The notes under the pieces: model-generated
What the model saw: the letters and a program-made list of their open reading frames with translations, nothing else
Told to the model about the DNA's origin: nothing
Databases searched by the model: none
Source: an uncultured Clostridium sp.
GTDB lineage: Bacteria; Bacillota; Clostridia; TANB77; CAG-508
NCBI GenBank assembly: GCA_900553985.1
Contig: USFW01000007.1
Coordinates: forward strand, 1-64,000
Direction: 5' to 3'
Length of the DNA: 64,000 nt
Translations under genes and position numbers: made by a program
Shown: positions 45,415 to 55,559 of the stretch, one piece after another
Layout: every line of letters begins with the position of its first letter
How positions within the stretch are numbered: the stretch's first letter is position 1

Positions 45415-46818
45415 TTAATTAATCTTTTTTACTAATTCTTTAAATTGATTTCCCCTATCTGCAAAATTTTTAAACATATCAAAACTAGCACTTGCTGGTG
45501 AAAATAAAACAACTTGACCTGGTTTAGCTACTTTTTTTGCAAGTTTTATAGTTTCTTCTAAACTTTCACACATGTGAATATCTATCTCTTTATTTTCTTT
45601 TTCCAATTCTAATTTTACTGCATCAAAAATTTTACCTGAAGTTTGCCCTATTAATATTAATGATTTTACTTTTTCTATTATAGGTTTTGCAAGTGGTGTG
45701 TAATCTAAGTTTTTGTCATATCCTCCTGCTATCAATATTATATCTTCCTTAAAAGCATTTATTCCTGATAAAGTTCTAGAAGGTGATGAACTTGCAGAGT
45801 CATTATACCATTTCACTCCATCTAGTTCTCTTATAAATTCTATCCTATGTTCAACTGGTTTAAATTCTTTAATAGCATCTACTGCTATATCCATATCAAC
45901 TAATGATGATGTCGCAGCAATTGCTGTTGCAATATTTTGGTAGTTATGATTTCCTCTTAAAATCACATCCTCTACATTTAAAATATGTTTTCTTATTTTA
46001 TCTTCGCATTCTTTAATTACATCTTCATCTACTATATATCCATTATCCAATTTATTTTTACTACTAAAGAAAATAACTTTTCCATTTGCTTCCTTTTCGC
46101 AATTTCTTGTTATTTCATTGTCATAATTTAATACTAAAACACCTTTCTCATCTTGATATTTAAAAATATTTTTCTTTGCTTCTATATATTCTTCATAGTC
46201 TTTATGAATATTTAAGTGATTTGGTGTTATATTAGTAATAACTGCAATATCTGGACTTATTTCCATTCCCATTAATTGAAAACTACTTAATTCTAAAACA
46301 AGAATATCCTCGGGTTTCATATCTGATAATTTCGTAAATAATGGTGTACCAATATTACCACCTAAAAATGTATTATATCCAGCTTTTTTTAAAATTGCAT
46401 TAATTAAGCTTGTTGTTGTTGTTTTTCCATCACTACCAGTAACTCCAACAATTTTGCAAGGACACATTTTCATTAATAATTCTACTTCTGTTGTTACGAT
46501 TGCACCATTATTAGCTTCATCTACTAATTCTTTTCTAGTTGGTAAACAACTTGGAGATCTAAAAATTACATTAAAACCTTTTAAATTTTTTAAAGCATCT
46601 TCTCCAAAATGAAAACCAAATCCATATGTAGTTATTTTATCCATTATATCTTTAGATATACTATCAATATCACGTTCATCAAAAACTGTTACATTAGCTT
46701 TTTTTTCATATAAATATTCCATAAGTGGCAAATTACTTACACCCAATCCAACAATTGCTACTTTTCTAAATCTTATATAATCATTAAATTCATTTAATTT
46801 TTCATTAATATATTCCAT
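45415..46818 (-). CDS. murD: UDP-N-acetylmuramoylalanine--D-glutamate ligase
   Basis: Adds D-glutamate to UDP-MurNAc-L-Ala in the cytoplasm. The 467 residues have a Rossmann-like N-domain (KVAIVGLGVSNLPLMEYL), the ATP site GVTGSDGKTTTTSLI near 118-132, ITNITPNHLNIHKDYEEYI of the central Mur domain, the HRIEFIRELDGVKWYNDS hinge and the C-domain ILIAGGYDKNLDY. All Mur ligase invariants are visible. It lies alone, not in a dcw cluster. Confidence 0.95.
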   Translation of the reverse strand: MEYINEKLNEFNDYIRFRKVAIVGLGVSNLPLMEYLYEKKANVTVFDERDIDSISKDIMDKITTYGFGFHFGEDALKNLKGFNVIFRSPSCLPTRKELVDEANNGAIVTTEVELLMKMCPCKIVGVTGSDGKTTTTSLINAILKKAGYNTFLGGNIGTPLFTKLSDMKPEDILVLELSSFQLMGMEISPDIAVITNITPNHLNIHKDYEEYIEAKKNIFKYQDEKGVLVLNYDNEITRNCEKEANGKVIFFSSKNKLDNGYIVDEDVIKECEDKIRKHILNVEDVILRGNHNYQNIATAIAATSSLVDMDIAVDAIKEFKPVEHRIEFIRELDGVKWYNDSASSSPSRTLSGINAFKEDIILIAGGYDKNLDYTPLAKPIIEKVKSLILIGQTSGKIFDAVKLELEKENKEIDIHMCESLEETIKLAKKVAKPGQVVLFSPASASFDMFKNFADRGNQFKELVKKIN

Positions 46819-47105
46819 TATAACTTTCGTTCCTTTCTCAGTTTTTATAAGACATATATTTATAAAATGCCATGTTCTTTAACCTAAATACTTTTTATAA
46901 TATATTATATATCACAATTTATAAATTTGTGCAATATCCTCCAAAATCTCAGAATTGTTTATTTTTTCGATTATAACTATTTAATATTTTATAAGTGCCT
47001 TATTTAATGTTTAGTTAATTTATTTAATAGAAATATTTTTTCAGATGTATATTTTAAAATTTTTTAGGCAAACTATTATTAGTATTTTGAATGGAGGTGC
47101 TTTTA

Positions 47106-47195
47106 ATGGCAAAGAAAAATAAAGAAAATAAGAATAATAAAAATAATTCAAATAATCAAAATAATGAAAGACAAAACAACAATAATAACAAATAA
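47106..47195 (+). CDS. 29-residue Asn/Lys-rich small protein
   Basis: ATG with GGAGGTG eight bases upstream, encoding MAKKNKENKNNKNNSNNQNN and nine further residues, mostly Asn. A terminator follows 31 bases after the stop, which supports a real short transcript. Its composition recalls small spore-associated or intrinsically disordered proteins; function unknown. Confidence 0.5.
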   Translation: MAKKNKENKNNKNNSNNQNNERQNNNNNK

Positions 47196-47226
47196 TTAAA
47201 TTTATATTATCTTAATAATTAAATAG

Positions 47227-47277
47227 AAAAACTATATCCCATAAGTAACTTTTACAGCTTGGTGATATAGTTTTTTT
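47227..47277. terminator. Intrinsic terminator
   Basis: AAAAACTATATC (47227-47238) pairs with GATATAGTTTTTTT (47264-47277) across a 25-base loop. Ends the small Asn-rich gene; could also end the hydrogenase operon from the other side. Confidence 0.75.
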
Positions 47278-47356
47278 ATTTAAATATTTTATTTTATCTC
47301 ATTAAGCAAATGCATATATCTGTTATCTCATATATTTTATCATCTTGCTTTATTGT

Positions 47357-49108
47357 TTATATATTATATTTTTCTCTTTTTTCATAAGCAGTATGTAATA
47401 ATTCTTCTGCTAGTTCACTTCCTGGTTTACCTAAAAATTCTTTATATATTTTTTTCATTACTGGATTTTCATGAGATTTCCTAATAACACTTTTTTCATC
47501 TATTGAATATAAAGCTTGAGCTCTCAATTTTTTAACATCAACTTCTGCTTGTATTTTTGAGCTTTTTATTGGTTGACCTCCTCCCATGATACATCCTCCT
47601 GGACATGCCATTATTTCTACAAATTGATAGTCTGCTTTTCCTCGCTTTATTTCTTCTAAAATTGTCTTTGCGTTTGCTAATCCACTTGCTGCAACTACTT
47701 TTATTTCTTTTCCATTAATTTCTATATTTGCTCTTTTTATATTTTGAGTCCCTCTAACTTCCTCAAAATCAATTTTAGGTAAATCTTTTCCCATTAAAGT
47801 ATCTTGTGCAGTCCTTAATGCAGCTTCCATTACTCCTCCTGTAACTCCAAAAATTGCTCCTGCTCCTGTTGCTTCTCCCATTGGATTATCAAACTTACTA
47901 TCTTCTAATTTATTAAATTCTATATTTGCTTGTTTTATCATTCTAGCTAATTCTCGAGTTGTTATTACATTATCAACATCAAATAATTCTCCTTCTTTCA
48001 TTTCTTCTCTTTGTCTTTCAAATTTTTTAGCAATACAAGGCATTACTGATACTACATATATTTTTTTAGGATCTATGTTTTCTTTTTTAGCATAATATGT
48101 TTTTATTATTGCTCCAAACATTTCATGTGGAGATTTACAACTTGATAAATGTGGTAATAACTCTGGATAGTTCATTTCTATATATTTTACCCATCCTGGG
48201 CTACATGAAGTAATCATAGGCAAATTATCATTATTCTTAAATCTATTTATAAATTCGTTTGCTTCTTCCATTATTGTTAAATCAGCACCTGTGTTTGTAT
48301 CAAATACTTTGTCAAATCCCAATCTTTTTAATGCTGTTACCATTTTGCCAGTTACATTAATTCCTATTTCCATTCCAAATTCTTCTCCAAGAGCTACTCT
48401 TACTGCTGGTGCAGTTTGGACAATAGCTATACTATCAGGGTCTTTTAATTTTGTCCATACATCATTAATTGTTTCTTTTTCATGTAATGCTCCTGTTGGA
48501 CATGCTTCTATACATTGACCACAAAACGTGCAATTTACGTCATTTAAACTATGGTCACCTACTGTTGATATACACGATTCAAATCCTCTATTTATGCAGT
48601 CTATTGCTCCTATTTTTTGAACATTTTTACATGCTGCTACACATCTTCTACATAATATACATTTATTAAAATCTCTTACTATTGATGGAGATAAGTCATC
48701 TATCTCATGTTCTGTTCTTTCTCCTTCAAATTCTACTTGTAAAACATTAAATTTTGTAGCTAAAGATTGTAATTCACAATTACCAGAACGAGTACAAGTT
48801 AAGCAATCTTTAGAATGATTAGAAATAATTAAATCTAATATTACATGTCTTGCTTCTAATACATTTGGTGTATGTGTATGTACAACCATTCCTTCTTCAA
48901 CAGTTTGAATACATGAAGTTGCAAAACCTTTTCTCCCCTCTACTTCTACTATACACATTCTGCAATCTCCAACTTCATTTATTTCTTTTAAAAAACATAA
49001 AGTTGGTATGTCGATTCCTGCTTGCTTTGCTGCTTGTAAAATAGTTGTTCCTTTAGGTACTGATATTTTTTGATCATCTATAGTTAAATTAATCATTTTT
49101 TCTTCCAT
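47357..49108 (-). CDS. hydA: [FeFe]-hydrogenase catalytic subunit
   Basis: Produces or oxidises H2 as the catalytic subunit of a cytoplasmic, NAD- and ferredoxin-linked hydrogenase. Domains in order: an N-terminal [2Fe-2S] ferredoxin (CRMCIVEV), the His-Cys3 cluster (DCLTCTRSGNCELQ), two [4Fe-4S] motifs (CILCRRCVAAC and CTFCGQCIEACPTGAL) and the H-cluster domain. The last has TSCSPGW, MPCIAKKFE and ACPGGCIMGGGQP. All H-cluster cysteines are present, so the enzyme should be active. The last 60 residues are the small-subunit-like segment found in monomeric enzymes. It is the last gene of hydC-hydB-hydA. Confidence 0.96.
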   Translation of the reverse strand: MEEKMINLTIDDQKISVPKGTTILQAAKQAGIDIPTLCFLKEINEVGDCRMCIVEVEGRKGFATSCIQTVEEGMVVHTHTPNVLEARHVILDLIISNHSKDCLTCTRSGNCELQSLATKFNVLQVEFEGERTEHEIDDLSPSIVRDFNKCILCRRCVAACKNVQKIGAIDCINRGFESCISTVGDHSLNDVNCTFCGQCIEACPTGALHEKETINDVWTKLKDPDSIAIVQTAPAVRVALGEEFGMEIGINVTGKMVTALKRLGFDKVFDTNTGADLTIMEEANEFINRFKNNDNLPMITSCSPGWVKYIEMNYPELLPHLSSCKSPHEMFGAIIKTYYAKKENIDPKKIYVVSVMPCIAKKFERQREEMKEGELFDVDNVITTRELARMIKQANIEFNKLEDSKFDNPMGEATGAGAIFGVTGGVMEAALRTAQDTLMGKDLPKIDFEEVRGTQNIKRANIEINGKEIKVVAASGLANAKTILEEIKRGKADYQFVEIMACPGGCIMGGGQPIKSSKIQAEVDVKKLRAQALYSIDEKSVIRKSHENPVMKKIYKEFLGKPGSELAEELLHTAYEKREKYNI

Positions 49109-49304
49109 TTTATTTCATTCCTTTCTCTTAAGGCTTTTTAAAACTTTTATTACGATATTTTCTTTTAGTTTATAAATTGCTAGGATTTTTATCATTTATG
49201 AATTTAATTGATATATTTTCACTATTAATATCTAATATGTAATAAATCTATTTTCAAAACTGAATATATATTAATTTTATATTTTAATATATCTATCAAA
49301 TTTG

Positions 49305-51165
49305 TTAATTCCCAATTGCATGGAATGGACATCTTGTTATACAAGTACCACATTTTACACATTTATCTTGATTTATTTTTCTTTTTTCTCGGCCTTCTCC
49401 TTCTATTGCATTTACTGGACATGATTTTTGACACAATCCACATGCTTTGCATTTTTCTTCATCAATAGTTATTTTTGACATAGATTTACATTCTAGAGCC
49501 TTACATGCTTTTTGTATAGCATGTTGTCTAAATTCTTCTCTAAAATATTTTAATGTACTTATTACTGGATTTGGCGCACTTTGACCTAATCCACATATAC
49601 TTGATTTTTGAATATTAACAGCTAATTTTTCTAATTTATATATATCATACTCTTCGCCTTCTCCACTGCAAAGTCTTTCCAATATTTCTAACATTCTTTT
49701 TGTTCCAATTCTACAAGGAGTACATTTTCCACAACTTTCACTTACAGTAAATTCTAAATAAAATTTTGCTAAACATACCATGCATTTAGTATCATCCATT
49801 ACTATTAATCCACCAGAGCCCATCATAGAGCCTATTTGTTTTAATGACTCATAGTCTATTGGTGTATCTAAATGCTCTTTTGGTATGCATCCCCCTGATG
49901 GACCTCCTGTTTGTGCAGCTTTAAAATCTCTTCTGTTTGGAATTCCTCCACCAATATCATATACTATCTCCCTTAATGTTGTTCCCATAGGGACTTCTAC
50001 TAGACCAATATTATTTACATTTCCACCTAATGCAAAAACTTTTGTTCCTTTTGAATTTTCAGTTCCTATTTTTGAAAACCATTCTGGTCCATTTAAAATT
50101 ATTTGACTAATATTTGCATATGTTTCTACATTATTAATTAATGTAGGTTTTCCCCATAATCCAGATTGTGCTGGATATGGTGGTTTTACTCTAGGTTGAC
50201 CTCTTTTTCCCTCTATTGACTCCAATAAAGCTGTTTCTTCCCCACATACAAAAGCTCCTGCTCCTAATCTTATCTCTATATCAAAATTAAATCCAGTATC
50301 AAAAATATTTTTACCTAATATTCCATAATCTTTAGCTTGTTCTATTGCTATTTTTAATCTTTTTACTGCTATTGGATATTCTGCTCTAACATAAATATAC
50401 CCTTTATTTGCACCAATTGCATATGCTGCTATTGCCATTGCTTCTAGTACTGTGTGAGGATCACCTTCTAGTATGCTTCTATCCATAAAAGCTCCTGGAT
50501 CTCCTTCATCAGCATTGCATACAACATATTTTTGTTCTCCTTCTGATGCTTTTGTAAGCTCCCATTTCTTGCCGGTTGGAAAACCTGCTCCACCTCTACC
50601 TCTAAGTCCTGATTTTTTTATTATATCTATTACTTCATCTCCGAGTATATTCTCTTAAAGCTCTTTCTAATGCTTCATATCCTCTGAAAGCTATGTATTC
50701 ATCAATTTCTTCTGGATTTATTACTCCACAATTTTTTAAAGCTATTCTTTTTTGTTTTTTATAAAAATTAAGTTCATCTAATTTATTTACTGTTTTTCCA
50801 TCTATATCTTTACATAGTAATCTTTTAACTCTTTTTCCATCAACAATATGTGTTTGTATAATTTCTTCGCAATCTTCTGGCTTTACCATAGCATAAAAAG
50901 TATCTTCTGGTCTAATTATAACTATTGGGCCTTTTGCACATAGTCCAAAACATCCTGTTTTTATAACTCTTACATTTTCAATATTTTTCTCTTTTAAAAT
51001 TTTTCTAAATTCTTCTAATATTTCTGGAGATTTAGAAGAAGTACATCCTGTTCCATGACATACTAAAATATGCTTTTCTCTTGTATCTGCATTTGTATTT
51101 ATTCTTAAATCCAATTCTTTTCTTTTTTCTTCTCTTATTTTATGAAGTTCTTCTAATGTTTTCAT
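49305..51165 (-). CDS. hydB: NADH/FMN subunit of the bifurcating hydrogenase, split by a +1 frameshift at UGA
   Basis: NuoF-like subunit that binds FMN and NAD(H). The first frame (51165-50635) holds the N-terminal thioredoxin-like [2Fe-2S] domain ([22 protein letters not shown]) and ends [11 protein letters not shown]. The second frame (open from 50654 to 49305) continues with [54 protein letters not shown] and two C-terminal [4Fe-4S] motifs. Skipping the T of the TGA at 50637 joins the frames as REYTRREVIDII, the length expected in the family. So the gene is one unit broken by one base: sequence error, mutation or recoding. Confidence 0.88.
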
Positions 51166-51289
51166 TTATGAACTCCTCCTTTTTAGTTAGAACATTTGGC
51201 TCTTACTTTTTTATTTTATATACAATTTTTCGCATACAATAAGTAAAAGTACTTTTAAAACTTATACTACTATAATTAGTATATTCTTA

Positions 51290-51808
51290 CTATTTTTCTT
51301 GTTTTTCCAGATTCTCTAAAACTTCATCTAGTTTTTTCACAGTTGCTTTTCCATAAACCTCTCCATTTACTGTAAATACTGGTGCCAAACCACAAGCACC
51401 AACACATCTTGTTTCTTCTATTGAAAATAACCCATCTTTAGTAGTTTCTCCTGGTTCTATTTTTAATCTTTCTTTTAATCTATCCATTATTCTTTGTGAG
51501 CCTTTTACATAGCAAGCTGTACCTAAACATACTGATATATTATATTTTCCTTTTGGTTTTAATGTAAATCTTGAATAAAAAGTTATAACTCCATATATTT
51601 CTGCCATTGGTACATTTAAGAATTCTGATAAATCTCTTTGTGCTTTTTCTGGTATATACCCATAATGTTCTTGTACTTCGTTTAACATTTGTATTAAATT
51701 GTCTTTTACTGGCAAATATTCGTTAAATAAATCTTCTATAAATTTATCTTTTTTATTACAATTGCAATTGCAAATATTTTTATTATTGTTCATGTCTTCT
51801 TCTTTCAT
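51290..51808 (-). CDS. hydC: NuoE-like [2Fe-2S] subunit of the bifurcating hydrogenase
   Basis: 172 residues. A Cys-rich N-terminal stretch (ICNCNCNKKD) is unusual and may bind metal. The core is the thioredoxin-like ferredoxin with LNEVQEHYGYIPEKAQRDL, SVCLGTACYVKGS and ETRCVGACGLAPVF, giving the four cluster cysteines. It passes electrons between HydB and HydA. First gene of the operon, with GGGAGG six bases before the ATG. Confidence 0.93.
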   Translation of the reverse strand: MKEEDMNNNKNICNCNCNKKDKFIEDLFNEYLPVKDNLIQMLNEVQEHYGYIPEKAQRDLSEFLNVPMAEIYGVITFYSRFTLKPKGKYNISVCLGTACYVKGSQRIMDRLKERLKIEPGETTKDGLFSIEETRCVGACGLAPVFTVNGEVYGKATVKKLDEVLENLEKQEK

Positions 51809-51955
51809 TTTTTACCTCCCAATTTAATATTATTTAGTAATTATTTAGATTATATCAAACGCAAAAATTTTATACAATATTTTTTAAAATTATATTGACT
51901 TTTTTGTAGAAAAATGTAAAAATCTAAGTATAAAAAATAAAGGAGGGGATTTTAT

Positions 51956-52492
51956 ATGTATAGTAGTTATTACAGTAATTATCCTAGTTATTACGAAGGT
52001 TATGGTGCAGGTGTTTCTGATGCTACACTTTACGCTACATTAGGTACAGCTTTAGGAGCATTCTTGGGTATATTTCTGCTTTTCATATTTATTATTTTAA
52101 TTATCCAAATTGTTGCAAGTTGGAAATTATTTAATAAAGCTGGAGAAAAAGGTTGGAAATCTATCATTCCTATTTATAATGTCATAACATTATTTAAAAT
52201 TTCAGGACTTTCACCATGGATTGTTTGTGCTTATTTATTAGGTTTTATTCCTATTGTTGGAGGACTTATTATGTTAGGTATAAGTATATATCAATCTTAT
52301 AACTTAGCAAAATCATTTGGAAAAGGTGCAGGATTTACAGTTGGATTAGTATTATTACCTTTCGTTTTCTATATGATATTAGCATTTGGTAAAGATGAAT
52401 ATATCGGACCTGGTGGAAATGTTAAAGATGAATCTTCATCTGAAGAAAAAACAGCTGAAGTAGTTGAAGTTATTGAAAATAATGATAATTAA
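51956..52492 (+). CDS. DUF5684 membrane protein
   Basis: 178 residues. A Tyr/Ser-rich N-terminus is followed by about four membrane helices. The family signature is KAGEKGWKSIIPIYN (loop between helices 1 and 2), then GKGAGFTVGLVLLPFVFYMILAFG. The tail is acidic. Members occur next to signal peptidases or surface proteins in Firmicutes; function unknown. AAAGGAGGGG precedes the ATG. Confidence 0.8.
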   Translation: MYSSYYSNYPSYYEGYGAGVSDATLYATLGTALGAFLGIFLLFIFIILIIQIVASWKLFNKAGEKGWKSIIPIYNVITLFKISGLSPWIVCAYLLGFIPIVGGLIMLGISIYQSYNLAKSFGKGAGFTVGLVLLPFVFYMILAFGKDEYIGPGGNVKDESSSEEKTAEVVEVIENNDN

Positions 52493-52519
52493 AAAATATT
52501 TATTTTTATAAATTAAACT

Positions 52520-52585
52520 AAAAAATAAAAGAGAAATTTATTTTGTGAATTATATTATCACTTAAAATTTACTCTTTTATTTTTT
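52520..52585. terminator. Long-loop bidirectional terminator
   Basis: AAAAAATAAAAGAG (52520-52533) pairs with CTCTTTTATTTTTT (52572-52585), shared by the convergent DUF5684 and Spx/ArsC genes. Confidence 0.7.
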
Positions 52586-52598
52586 GTTATATATAAAC

Positions 52599-52949
52599 TT
52601 ATAGCATGTTTTCCCATTCTTTTTCTCTAAATCCTATATATATTTCTTTTTCTGTTATAAATAACGGTCTTTTTATTAACATTCCATCTGATGATAATAA
52701 TTTTATTTTTTCTTCTAATGTCATTTCTTCTAGTTTTTCTTTTAGGTTCAATTCTTTATATTTTAAACCACTCGTATTGAAAAATCTTTTTACTTCCTTT
52801 CCACTTCTTTCTATCCATTCTTCTAATTCTTGAAAAGTTGGTGTCTCTTCTATGATATTTCTTTCTTCGTAAGATATATTATTGTTTTCTAACCATTTTT
52901 TAGCTTTTTGACAAGTAGAACATCTTGAGTAATATATAAATAAATTCAT
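52599..52949 (-). CDS. Spx/ArsC-family protein
   Basis: 116 residues with a thioredoxin-like fold and the redox pair CSTCQKAKKWL at about 9-19, followed by RFFNTSGLKYKELNL and the conserved IKRPLF. Spx members bind RNA polymerase under thiol stress; others are ArsC/YffB-like reductases. The presence of CxxC fits either. Neighbouring genes give no further hint. Confidence 0.85.
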   Translation of the reverse strand: MNLFIYYSRCSTCQKAKKWLENNNISYEERNIIEETPTFQELEEWIERSGKEVKRFFNTSGLKYKELNLKEKLEEMTLEEKIKLLSSDGMLIKRPLFITEKEIYIGFREKEWENML

Positions 52950-53079
52950 TATAGTACCTCCTTAATATTTTATTTTAAATATATTATCATTTTATTTTTA
53001 AATTTTCAATATTTTAAGCAGGTTATGACATTTTTTTTAAGCACTTTATACTATACTATTTTTAGTTAAATTTAATATG

Positions 53080-53339
53080 TTTTCTACTATACTAAAAATA
53101 GAAATAACTCAAATTCAAGGAGGATACAAAAATGGTTTTTTCAAGATATTTATATAGTAAAGTACACGAAGCAACGCAAGATTTCATATCAATTTGGCTT
53201 GATTCAAATGATATTGATTTTCTAAATAAAAATAATATTGAATATTCTAAATTAGAAAATCATATGTATTTAGTAAATTGTTCCCAAATAAAGCAAAAAT
53301 TTTATGCCAGTTAAATAACTGTGTCAGTATAGTAGAAAA
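53080..53339. mobile_element. 260-bp MITE-like element with perfect 14-bp terminal inverted repeats
   Basis: TTTTCTACTATACT (53080-53093) and AGTATAGTAGAAAA (53326-53339) are exact inverted copies that enclose a 60-codon frame. A second perfect dyad, CTATTTTTAGT (53056-53066) with ACTAAAAATAG (53091-53101), overlaps the left end. No target duplication is obvious. Alternatively the left repeat may be part of a promoter (TATACT) and the match may come from a binding site. Confidence 0.5.
53132..53314 (+). CDS. Small hypothetical protein (60 aa) inside the MITE-like element
   Basis: MVFSRYLYSKVHEATQDFIS starts a soluble 60-residue protein with AAGGAGG eight bases before the ATG. Not recognised. 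It is framed closely on both sides by the 14-bp inverted repeats, so it may be the cargo or the controlled gene of that unit. Confidence 0.5.
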   Translation: MVFSRYLYSKVHEATQDFISIWLDSNDIDFLNKNNIEYSKLENHMYLVNCSQIKQKFYAS

Positions 53340-53369
53340 TAGCACATTAGAATTTAATGTTTACTTATT

Positions 53370-53447
53370 TTAAGAGTTCTGTATCTTGTTTTTAACAAAA
53401 TAAAAGTTCTACTTTCAGTATAAAACAACTGCTTATAGAACTCTTAA
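53370..53447. repeat. Inverted repeat bounding a non-coding stretch
   Basis: TTAAGAGTTCT (53370-53380) and AGAACTCTTAA (53437-53447) match perfectly with 56 bases between; the loop also contains AAAGTTCTAC. There is no gene between 53315 and 53573. It may be a small RNA or long-loop terminator. Confidence 0.4.
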
Positions 53448-53573
53448 TATATAATTATTCTTAATGTTGCAATATTAAATATATATTTACTACTTAATAG
53501 TGCTGTTTAGTAAAATTTAAACATTAAATAAGTTATTCATTTTATACTGATTACAAGTTAATAATATTAATTA

Positions 53574-54344
53574 TTAACTATTATTATCTATATAATTTTT
53601 ATAATCATCCATAATTTTATGTGCTCTTTCTTTCATTTCTTCTGCTCTTTGCCACATGGGTATGTCTTTATTAGGATATATTGGATCTAGTACTATTGCA
53701 TGTATACATTTCTTTTTCTTATATAATTTATAAATTCCTTTTGCTTCTTTTAAGACATATAAAATAGGTACTATTGGAACATCTGCTTTTACTGCTATTT
53801 TAAATGCACCATTTTTAAATTTTCTAATTTTATCACAATATGGCCATAACGCTCCTTCTGGATACATATGTATTGTTTTTTCATTCTTTAGAGCTTTATT
53901 AATTTCTTCTAAAAATTTTTCTTTTTGGCTTACTTTTGACGGTATGGGTATTGCATATAGTATTCTTATCAAATGTCTTACTATTGGTATTTTGAAATTA
54001 CTAGATAATGTAGGAAAATATACTCTGCTAGGAAAATTTATTATTCCATTCATTGTACAATCTAATGGATGTATATGATTTGAAATTGTTACTTTCCCAC
54101 CTTTAATTTCTTGTAGTTTTTCTTTATTTTCAATTTTGAAACCTAAAAAAACTTTATTGAAAATATATAATATTGGATATATTACTAATGTTAAAATACT
54201 TGATATTATATTAAATATCCAATTATGGCAAATATATTTATAGTCATCTGTAATATCAAAATTTAAAGGTTCCCACATATGAAATATTTGAGCATCATCT
54301 TCTAGTTCTTCATCTGATAATTCTTTCACTTCTTCTCTCATCAA
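53574..54344 (-). CDS. 1-acyl-glycerol-3-phosphate acyltransferase family (PlsC-like)
   Basis: Acyltransferase, 256 residues. The catalytic NHIHPLD (variant of NHxxxxD) is near 92 and the substrate motif MYPEGAL near 158. A hydrophobic segment (about 42-66) anchors it at the inner membrane. It overlaps the upstream glycosyltransferase gene by 35 bases, so the two are translated together. With a diacylglycerol-glucosyltransferase-like partner it probably makes or modifies membrane glycolipids. Confidence 0.85.
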   Translation of the reverse strand: MMREEVKELSDEELEDDAQIFHMWEPLNFDITDDYKYICHNWIFNIISSILTLVIYPILYIFNKVFLGFKIENKEKLQEIKGGKVTISNHIHPLDCTMNGIINFPSRVYFPTLSSNFKIPIVRHLIRILYAIPIPSKVSQKEKFLEEINKALKNEKTIHMYPEGALWPYCDKIRKFKNGAFKIAVKADVPIVPILYVLKEAKGIYKLYKKKKCIHAIVLDPIYPNKDIPMWQRAEEMKERAHKIMDDYKNYIDNNS

Positions 54345-55455
54345 TTTCTTCTTTAAACATCTCCTCTATTTTTTCTATACTACTTTCAATTCTATATTTT
54401 TCTGCTTGTTCTGCATATATTTTTTCCATATTTTTTCTTTCTTGTTCATTTTCTAGCCAATAATCAATTTTATTTGCTAAATCATCACTATTTCCTGCTT
54501 CAAATAAACTTCTTTCGTCTATTGCAAATTGAGTTGTAGCTGATTTATTACTATTTGCTATTATAGGCACTAAACCTGTTGCAAATGCTTCAATACATGA
54601 TATAGCTTCTATTTCTGCATCTGCTGTATGTACATATATATCTGTAAATGATAGTATATTTTTTAACTCTTCTTTTTTGTAAAATTCAAAAATAGGTTCA
54701 TTTTTTAGTTCTTTTCCTAATTTTACATATCCTCTTTTTTTAGGTCCTTTTCCTGCAAAAATCAATTGTATCTTTTCACTATATTTAGATTTTTTTACTG
54801 CTTCAATTAATAGATCTTGCCTCTTTTCTTCTGATAATCTTCCAACCATTGTGATAATAATTTTATCTTTATATTTTTCAGGTTTTTCTGTTTTGTTGTA
54901 TTTAAAATCTTTTTCAATTCCATTTGATATAACATGTAATTTAGCATTATATCCATGTTCTTTTAGTTGGTTTGCAATAAAATTACTAGGACAATGTATG
55001 TGTGTAAAGTTATTATAAAACTTATCTCTAAACAATTCATAAATTTTATTATTTACTTTTTCATTATTTCCAAGTTTTAAAGTAGATGTTATATTTTCAG
55101 GTTGTACATGAAAAGCAGCTGTCATTGGTTTGTTCAATTTTTTGGCAATTTTCATTCCTTCTATTGACAACTTAAATGGCATATAAAAATGAACTATATC
55201 TGCTTCTTTTATTGCCGTTTCTAATATTTCCTTATCTACCTTAGCAAAAGTCATTCCTTGTGATTTTATAATTTGTTTAGCTATTGGTATTAGTTTTACT
55301 TCTTTTAACACATATTTATCAACTTCTTTTTGTCCTGTACTTAATACTTTTACTGTGTTTCCATTTTTTCTTAAATATTTTACAAATCTTCTTGCTGAAA
55401 TTGTTGTTCCATTATTTGCTCCATCATATTGGTCTATTACTATTAATATTTTCAT
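54310..55455 (-). CDS. Glycosyltransferase family 4, diacylglycerol glucosyltransferase-like
   Basis: 381 residues. The N-terminus MKILIVIDQYDGANNGTTIS is typical of the UgtP/alMGS-type GT4 subgroup that glycosylates diacylglycerol. The C-domain has TMVGRLSEEKRQDLLIEAV, FAGKGPKKRGY and DAEIEAISCIEAFATGLVP. No membrane helices are present; such enzymes bind the membrane peripherally. The coupled PlsC-like gene supports a role in glycolipid or lipoteichoic-acid anchor synthesis. The acceptor is inferred, not shown. Confidence 0.85.
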   Translation of the reverse strand: MKILIVIDQYDGANNGTTISARRFVKYLRKNGNTVKVLSTGQKEVDKYVLKEVKLIPIAKQIIKSQGMTFAKVDKEILETAIKEADIVHFYMPFKLSIEGMKIAKKLNKPMTAAFHVQPENITSTLKLGNNEKVNNKIYELFRDKFYNNFTHIHCPSNFIANQLKEHGYNAKLHVISNGIEKDFKYNKTEKPEKYKDKIIITMVGRLSEEKRQDLLIEAVKKSKYSEKIQLIFAGKGPKKRGYVKLGKELKNEPIFEFYKKEELKNILSFTDIYVHTADAEIEAISCIEAFATGLVPIIANSNKSATTQFAIDERSLFEAGNSDDLANKIDYWLENEQERKNMEKIYAEQAEKYRIESSIEKIEEMFKEEIDERRSERIIR

Positions 55456-55559
55456 AGTTCATTATAATATACTATTGTATATTATCTTCTCTCCTTAATA
55501 TAACATATTTAGGTTTTAATTGGATATGCCTATAAACCATCTAAAATAAATTCTATATT

